Part shown: positions 45,747-54,076 of the stretch, one piece after another | Layout: the number at the start of each line of letters is the position of its first letter | Numbering within the stretch: position 1 is the stretch's first letter | Assembly: GCF_000739555.1 (NCBI RefSeq) | Contig: NZ_BBJN01000005.1 | Coordinates: 24,400 to 88,399, forward strand | DNA from: Halolamina rubra | GTDB lineage: Archaea > Halobacteriota > Halobacteria > Halobacteriales > Haloferacaceae | DNA: 64,000 bases | Direction: 5' to 3' | Notes under the pieces: model-generated | Told to the model about the DNA's origin: nothing | The model's database searches: none | What the model saw: the letters and a program-made list of their open reading frames with translations, nothing else | Made by a program: the position numbers and the translations under genes

Positions 45747-46540
45747 GCGACGACTTCACCACCGACGCGTACGCCGACCTCCTGGCGGCGATCGACGACG
45801 GCGGCTACGCGTTCCGCACCGTCAGGGAGTACCTCGCGGGTGAGGACCTGCCGGAACGGTTCGTGGTGCTCCGTCACGACGTGGACCGGATGCCGGCGCG
45901 GGCCTTGCGGATGGCGGAACTGGAGGCCGAGCACGGCGCCCGGAGCACCTACTACTACCGCACGTCGACGTTCGAGGCCGACCGAACCCGGACCGTCGTC
46001 GACCTCGGCCACGAGGTCGGCTACCACTACGAGGACTACGTGCGCGCCGACGGCGACCTCGCGGCCGCCCACGAGCGGTTCGCGACGAACCTGCACCGGT
46101 TCCGTCGCGCCCACCCGGCGCCGATCGAGACGGTCTGCATGCACGGCAACCCGCTGTCGCCCCACGACAACCGGGAGATGTGGACCGACTCCGAGGCGCC
46201 CGGCTTCGACGCGTACGACCTGCTCGGCGAGGCGTACCTCTCGATGGATTTCGACGACGTGACCTACTTCTCGGACACCGGCCGCACCTGGCGGGACGGG
46301 GCTTTGAAGATCAAGGACCACACGATGGGCGAGGGAGAGAAGCGCGCGAACCCCGACACCACCGCCGACCTCGCGGCGCTGTTCCGCGAGGGCGCCGTCG
46401 ACCGCGCCTGCGTGCTCGCCCACCCCGAGCGCTGGGCGGACTCGTTCCCCGAACTGCTGCTGGCCCGCTCGACCGACGGCGCGGTCAACGCCGTGAAGCG
46501 GGGGATGCGGCTGTTGAACTACGGCGCCGCCGAGTCCTGA
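45737..46540 (+). CDS. Polysaccharide deacetylase-like protein (NodB-type fold)
   Basis: The product is 267 aa. The NodB-like motif 1 is VVLRHDVDRM, later GHEVGYHYEDY and CMHGNPLSPHDN, and near the end LAHPERWADSF. It should act on N-acetyl groups or related amides of a glycan. ATG 45737 overlaps the dehydrogenase by 10 bp; GTG 45743 would repeat the GTGA overlap seen throughout this operon. It is part of the same operon. Confidence 0.83.
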   Translation: MVVSDDFTTDAYADLLAAIDDGGYAFRTVREYLAGEDLPERFVVLRHDVDRMPARALRMAELEAEHGARSTYYYRTSTFEADRTRTVVDLGHEVGYHYEDYVRADGDLAAAHERFATNLHRFRRAHPAPIETVCMHGNPLSPHDNREMWTDSEAPGFDAYDLLGEAYLSMDFDDVTYFSDTGRTWRDGALKIKDHTMGEGEKRANPDTTADLAALFREGAVDRACVLAHPERWADSFPELLLARSTDGAVNAVKRGMRLLNYGAAES

Positions 46541-46695
46541 ACGCGCCCCAGTACGGCCGCTGCCCCTCGGTGTCGCCGCATCGCGGGCGCCCGACCGCGA
46601 GAAGGACGATCGTACACGCTGTAGCGTGGCTATTACGAAGAATCGCGGGAGCGTCCCCGTAGTCGGTGGCGCAGACGCGCCCACCGGAGACACAG

Positions 46696-46929
46696 ATGGT
46701 ACGAGATTTCGAATCCAGCGACGAGGGGAAGACCGTCGTCACTGCCGACGGTGACGAGGTCGGAACGATCGAACAGATAGACCAGAACATGGCCCACGTG
46801 AAGCCGAAAGGGTCGCTCTCCCGGAGCGTCCGGCGACGGCTGGGCTGGGCCGAGGACGAGGACACGTACGAGATCACCCACTCGCGAGTGGCGCAGATAT
46901 CGGACGACGAAGTCCACCTGCGGGAGTAG
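46696..46929 (+). CDS. PRC-barrel-like small protein
   Basis: The product is 77 aa with a beta-barrel-like pattern (GKTVVTADGDEVGTIEQIDQ, AHVKPKG, DTYEITHSRVAQISDDEVHL). PRC-barrel-like haloarchaeal proteins of this size are common, with an unclear RNA- or redox-related role. ATG 46696 gives the domain start; a longer version is less likely. Confidence 0.75.
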   Translation: MVRDFESSDEGKTVVTADGDEVGTIEQIDQNMAHVKPKGSLSRSVRRRLGWAEDEDTYEITHSRVAQISDDEVHLRE

Positions 46930-47119
46930 CTCGCGACGATTGATGGGGCGACCGTCGACGTCGTGGAGCCCGTCGACGCCGTGGGTTCCAGCGTCGGGCG
47001 CCCCTCGCCCGAAGGACGGCGGATTTTCTCGTAGGCTCACCGAACGAAACTTGTAGGACGGTATTACGCAGGCGCCAGCATCCATAACAAAACCCGTCGG
47101 CGGTCACGGTGGCTCCACG

Positions 47120-48022
47120 ATGTCCGACCAGACAGACCAGGCAGTGGAGTCGCAAACTGAGACCACGGACCGCACGCGTCGCCGCTTTTTCGGCGTCGTC
47201 GGCGCCGTCGCGGGCGGGGTGTTCCTCGCCGGCTGTGGCGGCCCGGCGACAGAGACCGAGGGGTCGCCGACGGGGACGACCGAACCCGGCACGCCGATGG
47301 ATACCGACACGCCGACCGAGGCCGGGACTGAGTCGCCGACCGACGGGGAGGAGTCGCCCACCGAGGAGACGGACACGGGGACGGAGACCGACGGGGCGAT
47401 GGTTCGCGTCGCCCACCTCTCGCCGGACGCGCCCAACGTCGACGTGCTCGTCGACGGCGAGGCCGTGCTCGAGGACGTGGCGTTCGGCGCCGTCAGCGAC
47501 TACCTCTCGCTCGCGGCCGGCACGTACACGGTGACGGTGACGCCCGCCGGTGACTCGGAGACGACCGTGTTCGAGGGCGAGGTGACCGTCGAGGCCGGGG
47601 TCGCGTACACCGTCGCCGCCATCGGCGAGGTGTCGGAGGACGCCGACCAGCCGTTCGAGCCGCTGATCCTGGAGGACGACCGCGAGCCGGCGAGCGGCGA
47701 CAACGCGCGAGTCCGCGCGGTCCACGCCTCGCCCGACGCGCCGGCGGTCGACATCACCGCCGGCGGCGGGGAGACGGTGCTGTTCGACGGCGTCGCCTAC
47801 GGCGAGTCGGGCAGCACGGAGGTGCCGGCCGGCGACTACACGCTGGAGATCCGCGGCGACACGGAGGGGAACGACGGCGAGGTCGTCGCCGAGTTCGACG
47901 TGACCGTCGAGGGCGGGCAGGCGTACAGCGCCTTCGCCGGCGGCTACCTCTCGCCGGACGACGAGCCGGCCGACACCGCGTTCGACCTGTTCGTCGTGCA
48001 GGACACCGAGGGGTCGATGTAG
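47120..48022 (+). CDS. Tat lipoprotein with two DUF4397 domains
   Basis: The product is 300 aa. The Tat signal RTRRRFFGVVGAVAGGVFLA is followed by Gly-Cys, a lipobox. A Thr/Pro/Glu-rich linker (about 45-90) leads to two DUF4397 repeats, each starting with a VRVAHLSPDAPNVDV or VRAVHASPDAPAVDI motif. It is a surface-anchored protein, probably adhesive or cell-wall related. A TATA-like CATAACAAAA lies about 30 bp before the ATG. Confidence 0.87.
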   Translation: MSDQTDQAVESQTETTDRTRRRFFGVVGAVAGGVFLAGCGGPATETEGSPTGTTEPGTPMDTDTPTEAGTESPTDGEESPTEETDTGTETDGAMVRVAHLSPDAPNVDVLVDGEAVLEDVAFGAVSDYLSLAAGTYTVTVTPAGDSETTVFEGEVTVEAGVAYTVAAIGEVSEDADQPFEPLILEDDREPASGDNARVRAVHASPDAPAVDITAGGGETVLFDGVAYGESGSTEVPAGDYTLEIRGDTEGNDGEVVAEFDVTVEGGQAYSAFAGGYLSPDDEPADTAFDLFVVQDTEGSM

Positions 48023-48125
48023 TGGGCACCGGCCCGAGCGCCCGCGTGCCGGCCGCCGCGGGCCGCGTTAGCCGGTTCGTAGCTTTACCCCGGCGTTCCG
48101 TCGGAGCCGGTAGTTACGACACCGC

Positions 48126-49061
48126 ATGTCCCTGATAGCCTCACTTCAGGACCGCTTGCCCGTCGTTCCCGCAGTGGAAGCCCTGCTGCTGGGGGCGTCG
48201 TCGCGGCGCCCGCTCGGGACGAACGTGTTCGACCGGGAGTGGGACCTGCTGATCGTGCTGGACACCTGTCGGTACGACGCGCTCCGCAGCCTCGCGGGGG
48301 AGTACGCGTTCGTCGACGACGTGGGCTCGCTGTACAGTCTCGGCAGCTCGACGCGGGAGTGGGCCGCGAACACGTTCACCGAGGGGTACCGCGAGCGGAT
48401 CGCGGAGACGGCGTTCGTCTGCAGCAACGCGCAGGTGGCGCGGACGCTCGAGGCCGGCAACGCGATGGAGTCGCCGCTCGCCCAGCGTGTCACGTCCTGG
48501 GACACCGTCGACCCCGACGCGTTCCACACGTTCGACTCCGTCTCGGACTACGCGCCGATGGACCCGTTCGGCGGCACGTGCATCCCCGAGATCGCGACGG
48601 ACCGGGCGATCCGGGCCGGCCGGGAGGTCGACGCCGAGCGCATGATCGTCCACTACCTCCCGCCGCACAGCCCCTTCCGCGTCGACGCGCTCCGGGAGAA
48701 CCGCCCGCTCGAACGCTACGAGTACCGACCGTTCGACTACCTCCGTGACGGCGGCGATCGGGAGAAAGTGTGGGCGCAGTACCTCGACGAACTCCGCTGG
48801 GTGCTCGACTCGGTCGGGGTGCTGCTCGAGAACGTCGACGCCGAGACCGCGGTCGTCACCGCCGACCACGGCGAGCTGTTCGGCCACCTCGGCCTGTACA
48901 GCCACCCGACCGGGGTCCCCCACCCGGGGCTGCGGCGCGTCCCGTGGCTGGAGACCTCGGCGACCGACACCGGGAGCTACGAGCCGCGCTACGAGGAGCC
49001 CGACCGGCAACGGGCGCCGAAGGAGACCGCGAAACAGCTCGAGTATCTCGGCTACCGGTGA
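48126..49061 (+). CDS. Sulfatase/alkaline-phosphatase superfamily protein
   Basis: The product is 311 aa. The metal and nucleophile motif is LLIVLDTCRYDALRSLAG (Asp, Thr), with IVHYLPPHSPF and the C-terminal TAVVTADHGELFGHLG metal ligands. It has no clear signal peptide. Such short proteins occur in haloarchaeal glycan and archaellin-glycosylation loci. It may remove or transfer a sulfate or phosphate group on surface sugars. Confidence 0.83.
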   Translation: MSLIASLQDRLPVVPAVEALLLGASSRRPLGTNVFDREWDLLIVLDTCRYDALRSLAGEYAFVDDVGSLYSLGSSTREWAANTFTEGYRERIAETAFVCSNAQVARTLEAGNAMESPLAQRVTSWDTVDPDAFHTFDSVSDYAPMDPFGGTCIPEIATDRAIRAGREVDAERMIVHYLPPHSPFRVDALRENRPLERYEYRPFDYLRDGGDREKVWAQYLDELRWVLDSVGVLLENVDAETAVVTADHGELFGHLGLYSHPTGVPHPGLRRVPWLETSATDTGSYEPRYEEPDRQRAPKETAKQLEYLGYR

Positions 49062-49086
49062 GCACCCTGCCGGAGCCCTCTCTTCG

Positions 49087-49785
49087 TTACGGACCGCCCG
49101 CGACCTTGACGGCGACCTCGTTCCGCCGCAGGAACGGGAGCGTCCACGGCGCGTCGTAGCCCATGAAGAACGACTCGCCGACGGTCGCCACGTCGGCGTC
49201 GGCGAGCGTCGACAGCAGCTCGTCGCGCTCGCGGGCGATCCGCGCCGTCGTCGGCCGCCAAGAGAACCGTCTGACCGCCAGCGTGCGCTCGGGGACCGTC
49301 ACCAGGTCGACGCGGTCGTCCGTCGGCGTCGGCGCCGACTCGGGGCCGTACTCGGCGGGGAGGAAGAACGCCATCCGGACGCCGTCCCGCCGGTCGTCGG
49401 CCGCGCCGTCGTCTCGCTCGGGGAGCCGGCGCCCGAGGTCGACCTCGACGGGCGCCGTCATCGAGATCGACGCGCCGCGGCCGTCGATCTCGACCGGCGT
49501 GGTCATCGACACGTCCGTGCTCCCCTCGTTTTCGCCCGTGATGTACCGGAACAGCCGGACGAACGCCTGGTTCTCGGAGTCGGCGACCGTCTCGACCGTC
49601 GTGACGCGGGGGTAGCGCCTGAGCTCCACGTCGCCCAGCCGGGCGACGACGGTGTAGGGAACCGTCTCGGTGGTCTCGCGCTGGCGGCGGCTCCAGAGCG
49701 TCGCCGCCACGAGGGCGCCGAGGGTGAGTCCGGCGCCGATCGTCGCGGCCCGCTTCGCGCGCCGGAGGGTAGTCGACTCAGGCAT
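49087..49785 (-). CDS. SOUL/HEBP family heme-binding protein with N-terminal membrane anchor
   Basis: The product is 232 aa. A hydrophobic segment (about 14-32) suggests a membrane anchor. The SOUL domain follows: YTVVARLGDVELRRYPRVTT, VSMTTPVEI and ISMTAPVEV, and the C-terminal ESFFMGYDAPWTLPFLRRNE. SOUL proteins bind heme or tetrapyrroles. Its start overlaps the MBL-fold gene's stop by 8 bp, so the two are probably co-transcribed. Confidence 0.88.
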   Translation of the reverse strand: MPESTTLRRAKRAATIGAGLTLGALVAATLWSRRQRETTETVPYTVVARLGDVELRRYPRVTTVETVADSENQAFVRLFRYITGENEGSTDVSMTTPVEIDGRGASISMTAPVEVDLGRRLPERDDGAADDRRDGVRMAFFLPAEYGPESAPTPTDDRVDLVTVPERTLAVRRFSWRPTTARIARERDELLSTLADADVATVGESFFMGYDAPWTLPFLRRNEVAVKVAGGP

Positions 49786-51121
49786 GGAAGGACCCCAGAC
49801 AGTTGTACAGTTGGCGCTCGTAGATGTCGGGCTGCTTGGCGATGCCGAGGTGGGAGCCGATCTTGGCGTCGCTCCAGTGGGCCTTTTCGGTCCCCTGCAG
49901 CAGCCAGTTCAGCAGCCGCGGATCGACCTCGATCCGGACGTAGCCGTCGTACTGGTCCATCTCGGGCGACGCCACCAGCTCGTACCCCTCGCCGTCGAAG
50001 GTGAGCTCGACGTACTCGTCGTCGAGGAGGCTGACCAGCACCGTCGTGTCGGTCTCGAACCCGACGGACTGGCGGTTCGCCTCGAAGCTCTCGTACGCCG
50101 CGGGGAGGCGGTCGTACAGCTCCTCGCGCTCGGGCATCGGCGCGTCCTCGTAGTCGAACGACCGCTCGGCGAGCACCTCGTCGATGTACTCCCGCTTGGC
50201 CTGCTGGTCGATCGGTTCGAAGGGGCTCGAGACGTCCCCCGCGGCGAGGTCGATGTGCTCGCCGGAGTTGAGGAAGACGGGCTCGTGGTCGTCGGGGACG
50301 TTCCGCTCGAACCAGTCGTACGCCTCGACCCGCGGCGGGTTCGCGGTGTACTGGTTCAGGGGCGCGAGCTCGCCGGCGAGCACGTACTCGCCCGCGAACG
50401 GCAGGTAGTAGTCGGGCTCCAGCAGGTCGACGAACTGCGTCGCGAGCTCGTGTTTCTCCCGGATGACCGCGTCGCGGGCCTGCAGTTTCTGCTCGTGGCT
50501 GTAGTCGAGCATGCACTGGGGGTAGAACTGCGCGGCGCTGTACTGGTGACAGAGCAGGTCCACGTCGCCGTAGCGCTCCTTCACCTGCCGCATGCTGGTC
50601 TCGACCATCGGGTACGGGCAGTCGTTCATGTTGACGACGACGTGCTCGCCGTCGTCGATCGCCGCCAGCGAGTCGACCTGCGTCGAGCCGAGTTCGGGGT
50701 TCCCCTCGACCCACGAGCAGCCGAAGTAGTTGCCACAGATCTCCGGGTCGCAGGCGTCGGCGGCGAGGATGTTGATGTGGAGGTCGCCCGCCAGGTGGGT
50801 GCGGGCGTCGTGGTCGAGTTCGATCACGTCGAACCCCAGCGCGTCGATCTCCTCGCGGAGGTAGTCCCAGCGGTAGTCGTGGATATACACCGGGACGTCG
50901 GCGTCGAACTGCCGGAGCGTCGCCGGGTCGAAGTGGTCCGGGTGGATGTGGGAGATGTAGATCCCGTCCACGTCGTCGAAGTCGTCCGGCTCGGCCTCCA
51001 GCGGCGGGTAGTGACACCAGGAGCCGTAGAACGCGCCGTCCTCCAGCCACGGGTCACAGAGCAGCTTGGCCCCGGCACTCTCGACGAGGATCGCCGCAGA
51101 ACTGAGGTAGGTGACCTTCAT
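49778..51121 (-). CDS. MBL-fold metallohydrolase, CMAH-like family
   Basis: The product is 447 aa. The MBL metal motif ISHIHPDHFDPATLRQF appears after an N-terminal ILVESAGAKLLCDPWLED. Later His/Asp ligands come in VNMNDCPYPMV and LLCHQYSAAQFYP. The overall length and the Cys-rich NYFGCSWVEG region resemble CMP-sialate-hydroxylase-like MBL proteins of glycan clusters. The C-terminal half has no recognised domain. A role in nucleotide-sugar or amide hydrolysis is inferred. Confidence 0.75.
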   Translation of the reverse strand: MKVTYLSSAAILVESAGAKLLCDPWLEDGAFYGSWCHYPPLEAEPDDFDDVDGIYISHIHPDHFDPATLRQFDADVPVYIHDYRWDYLREEIDALGFDVIELDHDARTHLAGDLHINILAADACDPEICGNYFGCSWVEGNPELGSTQVDSLAAIDDGEHVVVNMNDCPYPMVETSMRQVKERYGDVDLLCHQYSAAQFYPQCMLDYSHEQKLQARDAVIREKHELATQFVDLLEPDYYLPFAGEYVLAGELAPLNQYTANPPRVEAYDWFERNVPDDHEPVFLNSGEHIDLAAGDVSSPFEPIDQQAKREYIDEVLAERSFDYEDAPMPEREELYDRLPAAYESFEANRQSVGFETDTTVLVSLLDDEYVELTFDGEGYELVASPEMDQYDGYVRIEVDPRLLNWLLQGTEKAHWSDAKIGSHLGIAKQPDIYERQLYNCLGSFHA

Positions 51122-51222
51122 TTGCCTCGAGGTAGCTATCGTGGTGGGTTCGTTATTGAGTGATTACCGCGCTCCGGTGCCGCGCGACTCATCACGGCGC
51201 TGTCACCCGAATCGAATGCCCC

Positions 51223-51250
51223 GAACATGTTCTTTCACGCCCGTTTTATG
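51223..51250 (+). promoter_or_regulatory. Globin promoter: GAACATGTTC palindrome upstream of a TATA box
   Basis: The perfect 10-bp palindrome GAACATGTTC (51223-51232) lies 10 bp before TTTTATGC (about 51243-51250), itself about 27 bp before the globin ATG. The site resembles the CGAAC/GTTCG-type target described for the haloarchaeal denitrification regulator NarO, though with a shorter spacer. Binding is not shown here. Confidence 0.6.
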
Positions 51251-51273
51251 CAAAGAAAACCTCTGCTAACGCG

Positions 51274-51639
51274 ATGTCAGAGGCAGAAACGATTTACGCC
51301 GAGATCGGTGGACGCGACGCCGTCGAATCTGTCGTGTCCGAGTTCTACGACCGGGTGTTCGACGACCCCCTCCTCGAACCGTACTTCGAGGGGATCGACC
51401 GGGAGCAGCTGTACGCCCACCAGGTCCAGTTCATCAGCGCCGTCGCGGGCGGCCCGGTCGACTACGACGGCGCCGACATGCAGGAAGCCCACGCGGGCAT
51501 GGGGATCACCGGCGAGGCGTTCGACCGGGTCGCCACGTACCTCGAGGAGGCACTCCGGGCGAACGGCGTCGACGAGGCGAACACCGAGGCGATCCTGACC
51601 GAGGTCGGCGCGCTCAAACCCGACGTCGTCGGGCAGTAA
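51274..51639 (+). CDS. Group I truncated haemoglobin (globin family)
   Basis: The product is 121 aa, the usual size for trHbN. It reads IYAEIGGRDAVESVVSEFYD, DDPLLEPYFEGIDREQLYAHQ and YDGADMQEAHAGMGITGEAF. The proximal His is in QEAHAG, and the E-helix region contains Tyr/Gln-type residues. It binds O2 or NO and is probably used for NO detoxification or low-O2 sensing. The promoter palindrome and the nearby nitric oxide reductase (54-56 kb) support this. Confidence 0.9.
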   Translation: MSEAETIYAEIGGRDAVESVVSEFYDRVFDDPLLEPYFEGIDREQLYAHQVQFISAVAGGPVDYDGADMQEAHAGMGITGEAFDRVATYLEEALRANGVDEANTEAILTEVGALKPDVVGQ

Positions 51640-51740
51640 GCCGGGCCGAGAAGCGTTCGGCGCGGTGCTCGGGGGCGTCGACGCCGTCGTCGCAGACTCG
51701 AGTGAGTCTTCTTCGCAGCACGCGGTTGCACGGAGCGGAT

Positions 51741-51785
51741 CTTAACCAACAGTACCAAGTTGAGTGGCGGCGTCTGTTGGTTAAG
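51741..51785. repeat. Inverted repeat CTTAACCAACAG / CTGTTGGTTAAG before gene at 51800
   Basis: Perfect 12-bp arms (51741-51752 and 51774-51785) with a 21-bp spacer end 14 bp before ATG 51800. The 10-bp core is the same as in the inverted repeat at 29903-29945. The position fits a regulator binding site over the promoter. Confidence 0.75.
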
Positions 51786-51799
51786 AACGGCTGCCACCC

Positions 51800-52114
51800 A
51801 TGTCCTACGAGAAACCGACGCCCCCGGCGGAACTCCCGGAACCGGCCGCCGAACGCCTCGACGCCTACTCGCCCGACGAACTCCGGGCGGTCGCCAGCTA
51901 CGCCGACGCGCTCGCCGAGTACCGGGAGCGTGCCGAACGACTGAGTGGGGACGACGCCGACCAGGCGGCGACGGCGGACCGCCCAGACGGCGTCCCGGCG
52001 AAGGCGTCGACGACGGTCAAGGAGATCAACGGGAACCGCTACTCCTACTGGCAGTGGCGGGAAGGCGACACGGTCCGATCGCAGTACGAAGGCCCTGTCG
52101 AGGGCGAGGAGTAG
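51800..52114 (+). CDS. Small conserved protein with NGxxYxYWQWREGDxVxSxY tail
   Basis: The product is 104 aa. The N-terminal half is Pro/Glu-rich with a helix (DELRAVASYADALAEYRERA). The C-terminal half has TTVKEINGNRYSYWQWREGD and VRSQYEG. The tail resembles the YYYLRYREGGKVKSKY-type motif found in small DNA-linked proteins, but the family is not certain. The inverted repeat directly upstream suggests regulated expression. Confidence 0.65.
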   Translation: MSYEKPTPPAELPEPAAERLDAYSPDELRAVASYADALAEYRERAERLSGDDADQAATADRPDGVPAKASTTVKEINGNRYSYWQWREGDTVRSQYEGPVEGEE

Positions 52115-52301
52115 CGCGCAGGTCGGGGCGGTCGGCGTGGCAGTCAACTGGCGGCGCCGAACGTATCGGAAATCAGGTAGGAAGCCCGCCGTTCACCGTC
52201 GAAGACGACCATCTATCCACCGGAACATCTCTCCGAAATAGTACATGGTGTCGCAGATAGGGCGAACTAGTTAAGTACGACTTCACCCTATATGAGACAC
52301 A

Positions 52302-53228
52302 ATGTTGGAAAAGAAGGAACTCCGGCTACTCGAGCTACTCGACACTTCCAAAAAGAGACAGGAGGTCCTCGACCAGCTCGAGTACGCGCCGCAGTCTGTC
52401 ACGAACGCGGCCACGAAGCTGGAGACGATCGGGCTACTGCGCCGTGAGCGCGAGGCGGGGGCGACGGTGTTCGTGCCGACCGACACGCGGTGTGGCGAGC
52501 TGTTCCAGTCGCTCGTGAAGGGGAAGCCCCACGTCGACTTCCCGGAGCTGCTCTCGCCCGCCGTTCGGGAGCTCCTCTACTACCTCCCGCCCGGCGACGG
52601 CCGGTTGGCGGCGGAGCTCACCGACGACGTGAGCTACTCCCGCGCGACCGTCTACCGGAAACTCAAGACGCTGACCAACCGCGCCATCGTCGGGAAGGAG
52701 CACGACCGCTACCGCCTCCTCGACGAGTTCTCGGAGCTCCACGAGTTCGTCCGCGAGCTCCGGCATCAACACCACCGGACGCGGGTCAGGGACGATCTCG
52801 ACGGGGGAACGCTGCTGTGGGAGTCGTACGACGAGTTCCTCGCGCGGTCCGAGGCGCCCGTCGAGGAGCCGCCGTACCGCCGGACGGGCCTCGACGCCTT
52901 CGCCGAGTACGGACTGGAGTTCTTCACGCCGTCGGGCTACTACTACTTCTACGCCGAGCCCGACCGGGAGCTCTCCCCCGCGGATCTGGCCTGCCACCTC
53001 CTGCTGATCGAGAACGACTCGCGACACCGGAAGTACGCCCTGTTGCTGATCGCTCGAACCGACGAGTCGCCCGAGACCGTCCGCGCGGCGGCGTCGCATT
53101 ACGGAGTGGTCGAGGCGATGGAACCGCTCCTCGAAAGCCTGGAAACGGGTGGCCGGTCGAACGCCGCCGAGGCCCCCTCGTGGGACGAGATGCAGTCGCT
53201 CGCTGACGAGTACGGGGTGACACTATGA
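52302..53228 (+). CDS. wHTH protein of a nucleotidyltransferase toxin-antitoxin-like pair (candidate antitoxin)
   Basis: The product is 308 aa. Two winged-helix segments are visible: LRLLELLDTSKKRQEVLDQL to ETIGLLRRER (about 5-50) and LLYYLPPGDGRLAAELTDDV to LTNRAIVGKE (about 88-130). A mixed alpha/beta tail follows with ELSPADLACHLLLIENDSRH. The stop overlaps the next start (ATGA at 53225). A TTAAGTA box lies about 28 bp upstream. By analogy to AbiEi/AbiEii-type (type IV) pairs it would be the DNA-binding antitoxin. Confidence 0.75.
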   Translation: MLEKKELRLLELLDTSKKRQEVLDQLEYAPQSVTNAATKLETIGLLRREREAGATVFVPTDTRCGELFQSLVKGKPHVDFPELLSPAVRELLYYLPPGDGRLAAELTDDVSYSRATVYRKLKTLTNRAIVGKEHDRYRLLDEFSELHEFVRELRHQHHRTRVRDDLDGGTLLWESYDEFLARSEAPVEEPPYRRTGLDAFAEYGLEFFTPSGYYYFYAEPDRELSPADLACHLLLIENDSRHRKYALLLIARTDESPETVRAAASHYGVVEAMEPLLESLETGGRSNAAEAPSWDEMQSLADEYGVTL

Positions 53229-54064
53229 CGCGGGAGTCGAAGCTCGACGACTACGGGATCCGGCGGCAGTTCAGCGAACTCGCGTCGATCCTGGACGAAC
53301 AGGTCACCGTCTACCTGATCGGTGGCGGGGCGCTCACGCTGGAGGAGCTCAAGCCCGCCACGAAGGACATCGATCTGATCGTCCGCGAAACCGCCGAACT
53401 CGACCGGCTCTACGCCGCGCTCGAGTCGGAGGGGTACGCAGTCCCGGACGAGATCGACCAGGAGTACGAGGAGCTGGAGGCGGCGTTCATCCTCCAGAAC
53501 GGGAAGCGCCGGTTCGACGTGTTCGACGAACAGGTCGCTGGCGTGCTGAAACTCAGTCCGGGGATGATCGACCGGAGCGAACACCTCTTCGACGAGGGGC
53601 CGCTCACCGTTCAGCGCGTCTCGTTGGAAGACATTTTCCTGTTCAAGGCGGTCGCGAACCGGGACGACGACGTCGACGACATGGTGACGCTCGCGCAGGC
53701 GGGCGTCGACGACGAGACCGTCCTCGACGAGATCGACACGCAGCTCTCGATCCTCGCCGACGACGGGTTCGTCAGGTCGATGAAGTACAAGATGGAACGG
53801 CTCGCGGACGAGGGGTTCGACCTCGACATCCAGGACGAGATCGAGGCGCTCCACGAGCAGTCGAGTTCGGCCGACGACGTCCGGCAGTGCATCCGGACCC
53901 TCGCCGAGACGGAGTACACCGACGACCTGTACGACGGGGTGCCGGAGTGGCGGATCGAACAGGAACTCGGTGCGGACACGACCCGGCGCGGGATCGAGTG
54001 GCTGAAACGCATCGACGAGGTCGAACGCAACGGGGACGACACGCTCACGCTGCCCACCGACTGA
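53225..54064 (+). CDS. DUF6036-like minimal nucleotidyltransferase (candidate type IV toxin)
   Basis: The product is 279 aa. The nucleotidyltransferase signature is VYLIGGGALTLEELKPATKD followed by IDLIV (the GG...D-x-D pattern). Additional conserved segments are RFDVFDEQVAGVLKLSPGMI and SLEDIFLFKAVANRDDDVDD. It is coupled to the wHTH gene by an ATGA overlap. In AbiEii-like and MNT systems such proteins NTP-modify tRNA or other RNA. Toxicity is inferred only. Confidence 0.82.
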   Translation: MTRESKLDDYGIRRQFSELASILDEQVTVYLIGGGALTLEELKPATKDIDLIVRETAELDRLYAALESEGYAVPDEIDQEYEELEAAFILQNGKRRFDVFDEQVAGVLKLSPGMIDRSEHLFDEGPLTVQRVSLEDIFLFKAVANRDDDVDDMVTLAQAGVDDETVLDEIDTQLSILADDGFVRSMKYKMERLADEGFDLDIQDEIEALHEQSSSADDVRQCIRTLAETEYTDDLYDGVPEWRIEQELGADTTRRGIEWLKRIDEVERNGDDTLTLPTD

Positions 54065-54076
54065 GCGGGCGGGCGG

